Shown one piece after another: positions 8,114 to 14,852 of a DNA stretch of 36,469 nucleotides (within the stretch, counting starts at the first letter, position 1; every line of letters begins with the position of its first letter). The notes beneath the pieces were generated by a model, which saw only the letters and a list, made by a program, of their open reading frames with translations, did no database searches and was not told where the DNA came from. A program made the translations under genes and the position numbers. The stretch is from NCBI RefSeq assembly GCF_002910915.1, contig NZ_NEUF01000086.1, positions 1 through 36,469 of the forward strand. The letters run 5' to 3'. This stretch comes from Streptomyces sp. SM10. GTDB taxonomy: Bacteria; Actinomycetota; Actinomycetes; Streptomycetales; Streptomycetaceae.

Positions 8114-8119
8114 ACCCTA
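8114..8119 (-). promoter_or_regulatory. -10-like TAGGGT, leaderless candidate for the SUKH gene
   Basis: The minus-strand TAGGGT ends 6 nt before ATG 8107, the spacing expected for a leaderless transcript. GGGTGA overlaps it but is too close to the ATG to act as a good Shine-Dalgarno. Confidence 0.3.
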
Positions 8120-8159
8120 GGAGTGCCCACTGACAACGCCCGGCCCGCCGCGACGACTT

Positions 8160-8972
8160 CTACGGGCCCGTGTCCGCCGCCGAAGGGGAGGCGGGAGTGG
8201 GGCTCATCGGCAGCAGGAGAGGCCGCTTCGCGGTGCGGCCGTCCCCGGAGGACCGGCCGCGCAGGCGGCGGCCGAGCCAGGGGCCGAGGAAGGCGGCCGT
8301 CCACCGCACTTCGGCTGCCGCGGCCTGCCAGGCGGAGGGGGTCGCCCGTGGAGGAAGCGGACGTGCCCAGGCGTCGTCGCTTCCGGGCAGCTGAAGCGTG
8401 TGGGCGACGGCCGCGGCGATCCGCTCGTGGCCCAGCGGGCTGGAATGGAGCCGGTCGGTGCTCCAGAGGCGCGGGTCGGTGGTGACGGCGTGCCCGGCGG
8501 CTTCGGTGACCGTGACCCCGTGCCGGGCCGCCGCGGCGCGTATGTGGTCGTTGAGTTCGAACACGCGGGACCTGACCGGCCGGGCGATGGGCGCGATCTT
8601 CCCGATGTCGGGGAAGGTGAGGGTCGCCACGTGGGCTCCCGCCGCCGTCAGCGCGGCGAACATCTCCTCCAGGTGGCCCACCGTCTCCGCCGCGTCGAAC
8701 CGGGGCCGGAGCAGGTCGTTGACCCCCGCGACGACCGTGGCCAGGTCGGGGCGTAGGGCCAGGGCGGGCGCCAGTTGCCCGGCGCGGACCTGGTGGGCCA
8801 CCCGTCCCCGTACGGCCAGGTTGGCGTACTCGAGCGAGGGGTTGACGGCCGAGAGGTGCTCGGCGAGCCGGTCTGCCCAGCCCCGCAGGCCGGTGGCGTC
8901 GTCGCCGTCGCCGACCCCCTCGGTCTGGCTGTCGCCCAGGGCGACGTAGCGCAGGAATTCACCGTTTCTCAT
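8160..8972 (-). CDS. SGNH/GDSL-family hydrolase
   Basis: This is a 270-aa cytoplasmic-looking serine esterase/lipase of the SGNH superfamily. Block I is YVALGDSQTEGVGD (nucleophile Ser). Block II is NLAVRGRVAHQV (with a Gly). Block III is VVAGVNDLLRP (oxyanion Asn). Block V is STDRLHSSPLGH, with the catalytic Asp and His. There is no signal peptide, and the C-terminal 60 residues are Arg/Pro-rich and low in complexity. The ATG at 8972 lies inside the 3' end of the upstream PadR gene (14-nt overlap), so the two are co-transcribed and probably translationally coupled. The substrate cannot be predicted. Confidence 0.9.
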   Translation of the reverse strand: MRNGEFLRYVALGDSQTEGVGDGDDATGLRGWADRLAEHLSAVNPSLEYANLAVRGRVAHQVRAGQLAPALALRPDLATVVAGVNDLLRPRFDAAETVGHLEEMFAALTAAGAHVATLTFPDIGKIAPIARPVRSRVFELNDHIRAAAARHGVTVTEAAGHAVTTDPRLWSTDRLHSSPLGHERIAAAVAHTLQLPGSDDAWARPLPPRATPSAWQAAAAEVRWTAAFLGPWLGRRLRGRSSGDGRTAKRPLLLPMSPTPASPSAADTGP

Positions 8973-9528
8973 GAACAGTCCGCCTTTCCTGGAGAACGGC
9001 TGAGATCCGCAGGCACCAGTCCCTGGTGTCCCGCTCGAACGCGAGCCCCCGCATGCAGGTCAGATACGGCCCGATCCGCTCGCCCCGGAGCAGGAACTCC
9101 TCCTCGTCCGCAGCGCCGCGCATCTGCCGCAGCAGCGTGCCGAAGAGCTCGATCCTGGCTTCCGCGGCGGTCGCCCGCTCCTCCACCTGCTCGATGACCG
9201 GGGCGATGCCGATGTGGTCGACGGCCTGGACCTTGACGAGCAGGTCGTCGCGGATGAAGGACGGCTTGGACACGGCGGCGGCGAACTCCTCCAGCTCCGC
9301 GAGACCGGCGTCGGTCACCCGGAACAGCCGTTTGTTGGGCCGGGTCTCCTGGACCACCTGCCGTCCCGCGACCAGCCCGTCCTTCTCCAGCTTGGCCAGC
9401 TCGGCGTACAGCTGCTGGGGCAGGGCGTGCCAGAAGTTCGCGACGCCGATGTCGAACGCCTTGGCGAGTTGGTATCCGCTGTACTCGCCGTCCAGCAGCG
9501 CTGCCAGCACGGCATGTCGCAAGGCCAT
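8959..9528 (-). CDS. PadR-family transcriptional regulator
   Basis: This 189-aa PadR-like regulator has an N-terminal winged helix (ALRHAVLAALLDGEYSGYQLAKAFDIGVANFWHALPQQLYAELAKLEKDGLVAGR, with the RLFRVTDAGLAEL wing). A C-terminal helical dimerisation region follows (VEERATAAEARIELFGTLLRQM). PadR proteins usually repress adjacent genes and are relieved by small ligands. I chose ATG 9528, with GGAAGGGG about 9 nt upstream. The frame extends to 9591, but that adds sequence overlapping the promoter/operator region. It is divergent from the SnoaL-like gene across an 86-nt AT-rich segment with an inverted repeat, and it overlaps the SGNH hydrolase gene downstream. It probably controls both. Confidence 0.92.
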   Translation of the reverse strand: MALRHAVLAALLDGEYSGYQLAKAFDIGVANFWHALPQQLYAELAKLEKDGLVAGRQVVQETRPNKRLFRVTDAGLAELEEFAAAVSKPSFIRDDLLVKVQAVDHIGIAPVIEQVEERATAAEARIELFGTLLRQMRGAADEEEFLLRGERIGPYLTCMRGLAFERDTRDWCLRISAVLQERRTVHEKR

Positions 9529-9561
9529 CGAAGAGGCCCCTTCCCTTTTCTTGTCAGCCAC

Positions 9562-9600
9562 CTCATCATACTCATGAAAATGACTAATCATATTGATGAG
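9562..9600. promoter_or_regulatory. Candidate PadR operator in the divergent promoter region
   Basis: Inverted arms CTCATCA (9562-9568) and TGATGAG (9594-9600) flank an inner ACTCAT/ATGACT imperfect dyad. The block is conspicuously AT-rich against its surroundings. It lies between the divergent PadR and SnoaL-like start codons and overlaps where both promoters must be. Confidence 0.55.
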
Positions 9601-9614
9601 TAGAAGGAGGGGTC

Positions 9615-10067
9615 ATGGAGACCAGCGAACGCTTCCGCGCCGCAGTGGAGAACTTCCGTACCGCCGTGGAGGAGGGGGACCTCAAGGCGCTGGAGGGCCT
9701 GTTCACCGAGGACATCCGTCTCCACAGCCCGGTGAAGTTCACGCCGTTCGAGGGCAAGCCCATGGTGTCGGGACTCTTCGGTGTCCTGCTGCGCACCTTC
9801 GAGGGCTTCCGTTACGTCGGGTCCTTCGAGGGGCAGGCCGAGGCCGGCCCCGATGGCGAGGAGGTGCCGTCGGCGGTCCTCGTCTTCCGGGCGACCGTGA
9901 ACGGCAAGGAGATCCACGGCATCGACATGCTCCAGTTCGACGAAGCCGGACTGATCAAGGAGTTCACCGTGATGGTCCGCCCGCAGTCCGCGGTGCACGC
10001 CCTGGGTGAGGCGGTGCTCGCCGGTCTGGTCGCCGACGGTCTCGCACCCCGGCCCGAAGGCAGCTGA
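9615..10067 (+). CDS. SnoaL-like / nuclear transport factor 2-fold protein
   Basis: This 150-aa protein has the SnoaL/NTF2-like cone fold pattern: FRAAVENFRTAVEEGDLKALEGLFTEDIRLHSPV at the N terminus, then FEGFRYVGSFEG, VLVFRATVNGKEIHGIDMLQFDEAGLIKEFTVMVRP. The family includes polyketide cyclases, ketosteroid isomerases and many proteins of unknown function. The paired HGIDM...FDEAGLIKEF strands are typical of the hydrolase/isomerase-like branch. ATG 9615 has a strong AAGGAGGGG site. It is the only gene on its side of the PadR regulator, so it is the prime PadR target. The substrate is not predictable. Confidence 0.88.
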   Translation: METSERFRAAVENFRTAVEEGDLKALEGLFTEDIRLHSPVKFTPFEGKPMVSGLFGVLLRTFEGFRYVGSFEGQAEAGPDGEEVPSAVLVFRATVNGKEIHGIDMLQFDEAGLIKEFTVMVRPQSAVHALGEAVLAGLVADGLAPRPEGS

Positions 10068-10141
10068 CCGAGGCGGACGCGAGGGCGGGCGCCCGCGTGC
10101 GGAGCGCCTGCTTCCGCACCTTTCGGCCAGGTGTGTCCGGC

Positions 10142-10200
10142 CCGCGGTGACCCGGGCCCCGGGGGGACCCGTGCCGCGTAAGGGCCGCCCGTCACCGCGG
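10142..10200 (+). other. Long inverted repeat in the SnoaL-conservon gap
   Basis: Arms CCGCGGTGAC (10142-10151) and GTCACCGCGG (10191-10200) are perfect 10-bp complements enclosing GC-rich sequence. A second small hairpin (GGCCGG/CCGGCC, 10199-10216) follows. The position 75 nt after the SnoaL-like stop suits a terminator. The rest of the 10068-10404 gap holds the candidate cvn promoter and no ORF I trust. Confidence 0.45.
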
Positions 10201-10254
10201 CCGGAAGGATCCGGCCAGAGCATGATCGATTACCTCCCGGTATGCGGAGGACGG

Positions 10255-10285
10255 TTGATCAATTCGATCGGTAACCCGATAGGCT
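10255..10285 (+). promoter_or_regulatory. Candidate promoter of the conservon operon
   Basis: TTGATC (10255-10260), a 19-nt spacer and TAGGCT (10280-10285) form a HrdB-like promoter with a slightly long spacer. The predicted leader to ATG 10405 is about 113 nt. The segment carries small palindromes (TTGATCAA; ATCGG-TAAC-CCGAT) that could bind a regulator. Confidence 0.4.
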
Positions 10286-10404
10286 CCCCTGCGGCGCGGC
10301 GAGTTGACGTGAAGTCACTCGGTCGCGGCGTTGCTGCGCGCTACCCACAGGCGCCGTCCGCATCGCTCCCCCCGGTTCGACAGTGTTGCTTTCGAAGGAT
10401 GCAG

Positions 10405-12126
10405 ATGGAACTTGCCACTCCACCCCCGGCGGCACGTGCTCCGGTCGCTTGGTTCGGCTGGTGGCTGATGCCGCTGGCCTTAGGGGCCGGAACCGTCGTC
10501 ACCGCAGTGGCGGGACCCGAAGAGGTCCAGATACCCGCGACGTTCGCGGGCGCGGCGGTCACCGTCGCAGGCTCGGTCTGTGTGCGACTCCTCATCCGGA
10601 GCCGGTCCCAGCTCCGCCGCGCGAACGCCGACTTCCGTTCGGCCCAGGCCGAGCACTCCCAGCAGCGCTACGCGGACGTGCGGGGACGTGAGCAGATTTT
10701 CGCGTCCGAGCGCTCGGCGCTCGAAGCGCAACTCGGCGAGCAGGCGGCCCACTTCGAGGCCCGGCTCGCCGAACACGCCCAGTCCTACGAGACCGGGATC
10801 GCCGCACGGTCCCGCGAGGCGGAGGAGCGGCTCGGACTCCAGCAGGCGGTCGTCGCCAGGCTCGGTGAGAGCCACCTCCCCGAAGCGGTCGCGCGACTGC
10901 GGGACGGCGAGGCCATCGACGACATCCTGGCGGAGGTCGGCCAGGAGGCCGACGCGAGTCCGGAGCTGCGCGCCGCACTGCGCACGGTCCTGAGAACCGC
11001 GCTGCTCGGTGTGGAAGAGGAGCTGAACCGTTCGACCTCGGCCGAGCAGGCCGTGGTCGGCATCGGCAGCCGGATCCACGTCCTGACCGGCCGGCTCCGC
11101 GGCCGGCTGCACGAGATGCAGGGCGAACACGGGCGGCTGCCCGCGGTCGCCCAGGGCCTCATGGAGCTGGACCAGGAGATCGGCCCCGCCGACTGCCTCG
11201 CCGCCAGCATCGGCGTACTCGGCGGTTCGGACCGCCCCGGCCGTCAGTGGCAGGAACCGCAGCGACTGCTCAGCGTGGTCCGGGGCGGCATCGGCCGCAT
11301 CAAGGACTTCAACCGCATCCAGGTCCGTCACCTGCCCGAACTCGGCGTCGACGGCGGCCTGGTGGACCACCTGACCCTGATCTTCGCCCACCTCCTCGAC
11401 AACGCGGCGCGCTACTCGCCGCCCACCGAGCCCGTGGTCGTCTCCGGCAAGGAGGTGCCGAACGGTGTCGGCATCGAGATCCAGGACGCGGGCAAGGGCC
11501 TGAGCGACGAGCGCAAGCGCGAGGCGGAGCAGTCCATCGCGGGCACCTCGAAGGGCCCCGGTCTCGGCGGCATCTCCGAGGACGCCAACCTCGGTCTGCG
11601 CGTGGTGGGGGCTCTGGCCCGCCGCTACGGCATCCGCGTCACCTTCGCGGACTCGCCGTGGCTCGGCACCTCCGTGGTCGTGGTGGTTCCCCACAAGTAC
11701 TTCAGCCACCTGCCCGCCCCCGTCACCGAGCCGGCCCGGCCCGCCGCGGAGAGGGCCGAGCCCGCCCCCGTCACCGAGCCCGCCCGGCCCGCCGTGGAGA
11801 GGGCCGAGCCCGTCCCCGCGCGGTCCGTGACCGCCGTGCCGGCGGAGAGCACCGAAGCCGGCGGCTCCATGGACACCACGCCCGGCGGCCTGCCGCGGCG
11901 CAGGAGCAGGCGGGCCGACGCGCCGGGAGCCAGGCCGGTCGCCGCCGGCCGGACCACGGAGTCCATGGCTCCCGTGCCGCCGGACGCGTCCTTCGCCGGT
12001 CTCGCCGCCTTCGCCACGGCCGGACGCGAGAGCGCCCCGCCGGAGGCGACGACCGCGGACGCCGTCCCGGGCGCACGCGAGACGACTGCCGCCCGCGAGT
12101 ACAACCGCACTGAAGAGAGCGACTAG
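10405..12126 (+). CDS. cvnA: Conservon protein CvnA, membrane sensor with histidine-kinase-like ATPase domain
   Basis: This is a 573-aa membrane protein. Two transmembrane segments lie near the N terminus (about residues 16-36 and 42-62). A charged coiled coil follows (about 65-150), then a helical region. A GHKL ATPase domain spans about 320-435: LIFAHLLDNAARYSPP with N-box Asn333, IEIQDAGKGLS, SKGPGLGG and LGLRVVGALARRYG. There is no recognisable phospho-acceptor His, as expected for CvnA/nitrate-sensor-like proteins of conservons. The C-terminal 140 residues are Pro/Ala/Glu-rich and contain a 16-residue tandem repeat. In S. coelicolor such proteins form a membrane complex with CvnB, C and D. 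I set the start at ATG 10405, where AAGGA is 5 nt upstream; ATG 10399 is also in frame. The stop lies 5 nt before cvnB. Confidence 0.94.
   Translation: MELATPPPAARAPVAWFGWWLMPLALGAGTVVTAVAGPEEVQIPATFAGAAVTVAGSVCVRLLIRSRSQLRRANADFRSAQAEHSQQRYADVRGREQIFASERSALEAQLGEQAAHFEARLAEHAQSYETGIAARSREAEERLGLQQAVVARLGESHLPEAVARLRDGEAIDDILAEVGQEADASPELRAALRTVLRTALLGVEEELNRSTSAEQAVVGIGSRIHVLTGRLRGRLHEMQGEHGRLPAVAQGLMELDQEIGPADCLAASIGVLGGSDRPGRQWQEPQRLLSVVRGGIGRIKDFNRIQVRHLPELGVDGGLVDHLTLIFAHLLDNAARYSPPTEPVVVSGKEVPNGVGIEIQDAGKGLSDERKREAEQSIAGTSKGPGLGGISEDANLGLRVVGALARRYGIRVTFADSPWLGTSVVVVVPHKYFSHLPAPVTEPARPAAERAEPAPVTEPARPAVERAEPVPARSVTAVPAESTEAGGSMDTTPGGLPRRRSRRADAPGARPVAAGRTTESMAPVPPDASFAGLAAFATAGRESAPPEATTADAVPGARETTAAREYNRTEESD
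11713..11808 (+). repeat. 48-bp direct tandem repeat (2 copies) in the cvnA tail
   Basis: Two consecutive 48-nt units (11713-11760 and 11761-11808) differ by only a couple of bases. Each encodes a PAPVTEPARPA-x-ERAE type segment. This is a recent in-frame duplication in the disordered C-terminal extension. Confidence 0.85.
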
Positions 12127-12131
12127 TTCAC

Positions 12132-12542
12132 ATGACGCAACAGGGAACCGACGTGAGCTGGGCGCTCCGGGATCTGACGGAGAGCATCCGGGAGATCCGC
12201 TTCGCCCTCGTGGCCTCCAGCGACGGCAAGGCCATCACGTCCTACGGCGCCGACGACCCGGACGACGTGGACCGCTTCGCCGCCGTGGTCGCGGGACTGC
12301 AGGCGCTCGCCCAGCCCGTCGCCGAGCAGTTCCCCACGTACGCGGGGCAGCTCCGGCTGGCGATGATCGAGGTCGACGGCGGCCATCTCTTCGTGGTGCG
12401 GGCCGGTGTGGAGACGTACCTCGGGGTCCTCGCCAGGGAAGGGCTCGACCAGGGCCTCCTCGGCCATCAGATGAGAGACCTGGCGCGAAGGATGGGTGAG
12501 CTCCTCGGCACCAGCCCGCGCCTGGAGGAGCACTCTGGATGA
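12132..12542 (+). CDS. cvnB: Conservon protein CvnB, roadblock/LC7 domain
   Basis: This 136-aa protein consists of a single roadblock/LC7 fold: ALRDLTESIREIRFALVASSDGKAITSYG, then DRFAAVVAGLQALAQPVAEQF and GGHLFVVRAGVETYLGVLA. Bacterial MglB-like roadblock proteins act as partners or GAPs for small GTPases, so the expected partner is CvnD. It is cytoplasmic, with no targeting signal. It starts 5 nt after cvnA and overlaps cvnC as ATGA, placing it firmly in the operon. The length and order match other conservons. Confidence 0.94.
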   Translation: MTQQGTDVSWALRDLTESIREIRFALVASSDGKAITSYGADDPDDVDRFAAVVAGLQALAQPVAEQFPTYAGQLRLAMIEVDGGHLFVVRAGVETYLGVLAREGLDQGLLGHQMRDLARRMGELLGTSPRLEEHSG

Positions 12543-12910
12543 GTGGTCCCCGCCGGCCCACGGACCCGCCCGGTCTCGAGCGGTACTACGTCCTCACCGG
12601 GGGGCGCAGCGGACCGGAGGGTTCGGCGTCGACCCTGGACGTGGCGACCCTCGTCATCTCCCGTGCCGCAGCCGAGCCCGGCCTGCAGCACGAGCACGAG
12701 GAGATCCTCCGGCGCTGCCGCGATCCGCTGTCGGTGGCCGAACTCGGCGCCCATCTCGGATTGCCCTTCAACATTCTCGCGGTGCTCCTGGCCGATCTGC
12801 TGGACGCAGGCCGCGTCGAGGCCCGCGATCCCATCCCGGCGTCAGGAGCCGGCCGCGGGCCCGACCTCGCGCTCCTTGAGGAGGTACTCAGTGGACTTCA
12901 AAGGCTTTGA
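12539..12910 (+). CDS. cvnC: Conservon protein CvnC, DUF742 family
   Basis: This is a 123-aa DUF742 protein: ERYYVLTGGRSGPEG at the N terminus, then LDVATLVISRA and a winged-helix-like segment, ILRRCRDPLSVAELGAHLGLPFNILAVLLADLLDAGRVEARDP. The family occurs almost only in conservons. Its molecular role is not established, but the wHTH-like build suggests protein or nucleic acid contact. The start overlaps cvnB (ATGA), and the 3' end overlaps the cvnD start by 20 nt, so all three are translationally coupled. Confidence 0.93.
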   Translation: MSGPRRPTDPPGLERYYVLTGGRSGPEGSASTLDVATLVISRAAAEPGLQHEHEEILRRCRDPLSVAELGAHLGLPFNILAVLLADLLDAGRVEARDPIPASGAGRGPDLALLEEVLSGLQRL

Positions 12911-13499
12911 CCATCCCGGCCGGCAGACGGCCTCAGGCGGCACCCGCTCGGTCAAGGTGATGATCGCCGGAGGGTTCGGCACCGGGAAGACCACCCTGGT
13001 GCGCTCGGTGAGCGACATCAAGCCCCTCACGACCGAGGAGACGCTGACCCAGGCCAGCGTGGACGTCGACGACCTGATCGGGGTGGCGGACAAGCAGGAG
13101 ACCACCGTCAGCCTCGACTTCGGCAAGATCGGCATCAACGAGGAGCTGGTGCTCTACCTGTTCGGGACCCCCGGACAGGAGCGCTTCTGGTTCCTGTGGA
13201 ACGGCCTGTTCAAGGGCGCCCTGGGGGCCGTGGTCCTGGTGGACACCCGGCGGCTGGCCTCCAGCTTCCGGGCCATCGAGGAGATGGAGCGGCAGGACGT
13301 GCCGTTCGTCATCGCCCTGAACGTCTTCCCCGACTCCAAGGACCACCCGGTCGAGGAGATCCGGGACGCCCTGGACATTTCCGAGCACACCCCCGTCGTG
13401 ACCTGCGACGCCCGTGACCGGGCCTCGAGCCGGGACGTGCTGATCGCGCTGATACGCCATCTCAAGGAACGCTCGGCCGTCGCACTGGAGCCCCGATGA
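12891..13499 (+). CDS. cvnD: Conservon protein CvnD, Ras-like small GTPase
   Basis: This 202-aa small GTPase has G1/P-loop GGFGTGKT (residues 27-34) and G3 LFGTPGQERF, where GTPGQ replaces the usual DxxGQ. G4 is a degenerate ALNVFPD (Asn followed by Val-Phe instead of NKxD), and the G5-like segment is CDARD. The divergent G3/G4 are the norm for the conservon/MglA-like ATP/GTP-binding family. It is the presumed signal switch controlled by CvnB. The start is GTG 12891, preceded by GAGGAGG inside the cvnC 3' end. A longer open frame upstream is out of phase with cvnC and not homologous. It overlaps the P450 start as ATGA. Confidence 0.94.
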   Translation: MDFKGFDHPGRQTASGGTRSVKVMIAGGFGTGKTTLVRSVSDIKPLTTEETLTQASVDVDDLIGVADKQETTVSLDFGKIGINEELVLYLFGTPGQERFWFLWNGLFKGALGAVVLVDTRRLASSFRAIEEMERQDVPFVIALNVFPDSKDHPVEEIRDALDISEHTPVVTCDARDRASSRDVLIALIRHLKERSAVALEPR

Positions 13500-14761
13500 C
13501 CGACGACCGTCCGGCGAACGGCACGGACACCACCCGCGGCTGCCCCGTCATGCACGGCGGCACCGACGGTCCCACCCGTCTGTACGGGCCGGACGCCGCG
13601 GTCGATCCGCAGGGCATCTACGGACGGCTGCGCAAGGAACACGGGGCCGTGGCGCCCGTCCTCCTGGAGGGGGACGTCCGCGCCTGGCTGGTCCTCGGCT
13701 ACCGCGAGAGCCGGCGTGTGCTCGACAACCCGCTCCAGTTCAGCCGGGACTCCCGCATCTGGCGCGACTGGAACGAGGGGGGCGTCGAGGAGACCTCGCC
13801 GCTGATCCAGATGCTCGGCTGGCGTCCCGACTGCGTGTCCCAGGACGGCGAACCGCACCGCAGGCTGCGCAGGGCCGTCACCGACAACCTGGACACCCTC
13901 GCGGGGCGCGGTATCCGGCGCCATGTCACGCACTTCGCGAACAAGCAGATCGACGCGTTCGCCGAGAAGGGCGGCGCGGACCTGGTCGGCGACTACGCCG
14001 AGTACCTGCCGATGCTCGTGCTGACGCGGCTGTTCGGGCTCCCGGCCGCCGAGGGCCGCAGCCTCGCCGTCTCCTGCGCCCAGGTCATCAAGGGCGGGCC
14101 GGACGCCATGGCCCACAACGACCGCATCATGGAGATCCTGGGAGGGCTCGCCGAGCGCAAGCGGGCCGAGCCCGGCCCCGACTTCACCACAGGGCTGCTC
14201 GGCCACGACGCGGGGCTCGACGAGGGCGAGATCCTCAGCCATCTGCGGCTGGTGCTGATCACCGCGCACACCACGACCAGCAATCTGCTGGCCCGGGTGC
14301 TGGAGCTGATCCTCACCGAATCCTCCCGCCTCGCGGGACTCGTCAGCGGCCAGCGAGCCGTCTCCGAGGTCGTCGAGGAGGTCATGTGGAACACCCCGCC
14401 GCTGTCGGTCCTCCCGGGCCGTTTCGCGACGGCGGACCTCGAACTCGGGGGTACGCAGATCAAGGAGGGTGACCTGCTGGTGCTGGGGCTCGCCGCGGGG
14501 AACCTCGACCCGGACATCCGGCCCGACGCCGGCGTCTCCGTGCACGGCAACCAGTCGCACCTGGCGTTCAGCGGCGGACCGCACGAGTGCCCCGGCCAGA
14601 ACATCGGCCAGGCCATCATCGAGATCGCCGTCGACGTCCTGCTGCACCGACTGCCCGGGCTCCGTCTGGCCGTGCCCGCCGGTGAACTGACCTCGACCGC
14701 CTCCACCTGGGAAGCGCGTCTGGACACCCTCCCGGTCGCGTTCGCCCCGCAGCCCGGCTGA
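13496..14761 (+). CDS. cvnE: Conservon cytochrome P450 (CYP157-like) lacking ExxR
   Basis: This is a 421-aa soluble actinobacterial-type P450. The haem-binding loop is FSGGPHECPGQN with axial Cys365. The I-helix region reads LVLITAHTTTSN, with no classical AGxxT spacing. The K-helix, which should carry ExxR, reads EEVMWNTPPLSVLPGRF (Glu295-Val-Met-Trp298), so Trp stands where Arg is almost invariant. CYP157 proteins of Streptomyces conservons are known for ExxR replacement by an E-x-x-W motif, so the protein is probably intact. ATG 13496 overlaps the cvnD stop (ATGA), making it the last gene of the operon. It may act downstream of the GTPase or, by location, on the product of the convergent terpene cyclase. 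Confidence 0.93.
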   Translation: MTDDRPANGTDTTRGCPVMHGGTDGPTRLYGPDAAVDPQGIYGRLRKEHGAVAPVLLEGDVRAWLVLGYRESRRVLDNPLQFSRDSRIWRDWNEGGVEETSPLIQMLGWRPDCVSQDGEPHRRLRRAVTDNLDTLAGRGIRRHVTHFANKQIDAFAEKGGADLVGDYAEYLPMLVLTRLFGLPAAEGRSLAVSCAQVIKGGPDAMAHNDRIMEILGGLAERKRAEPGPDFTTGLLGHDAGLDEGEILSHLRLVLITAHTTTSNLLARVLELILTESSRLAGLVSGQRAVSEVVEEVMWNTPPLSVLPGRFATADLELGGTQIKEGDLLVLGLAAGNLDPDIRPDAGVSVHGNQSHLAFSGGPHECPGQNIGQAIIEIAVDVLLHRLPGLRLAVPAGELTSTASTWEARLDTLPVAFAPQPG

Positions 14762-14810
14762 GTCCGGCCACTCCGCCCCGAACCGGCACCCCGTCCCGCC
14801 CGAGCACCCC

Positions 14811-14845
14811 GTCCCGCCCGGCCGAGCCTTCCGGCCGGGCGGGAC
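14811..14845. terminator. Bidirectional hairpin between cvnE and the terpene cyclase gene
   Basis: A perfect 14-bp stem (GTCCCGCCCGGCCG, 14811-14824, with its complement at 14832-14845) encloses a 7-nt loop, located between two converging genes. There is no U-tract, as is usual in Streptomyces. A partial copy of the arm (CCGTCCCGCCCG) precedes it. Confidence 0.8.
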
Positions 14846-14852
14846 CGGTGTG

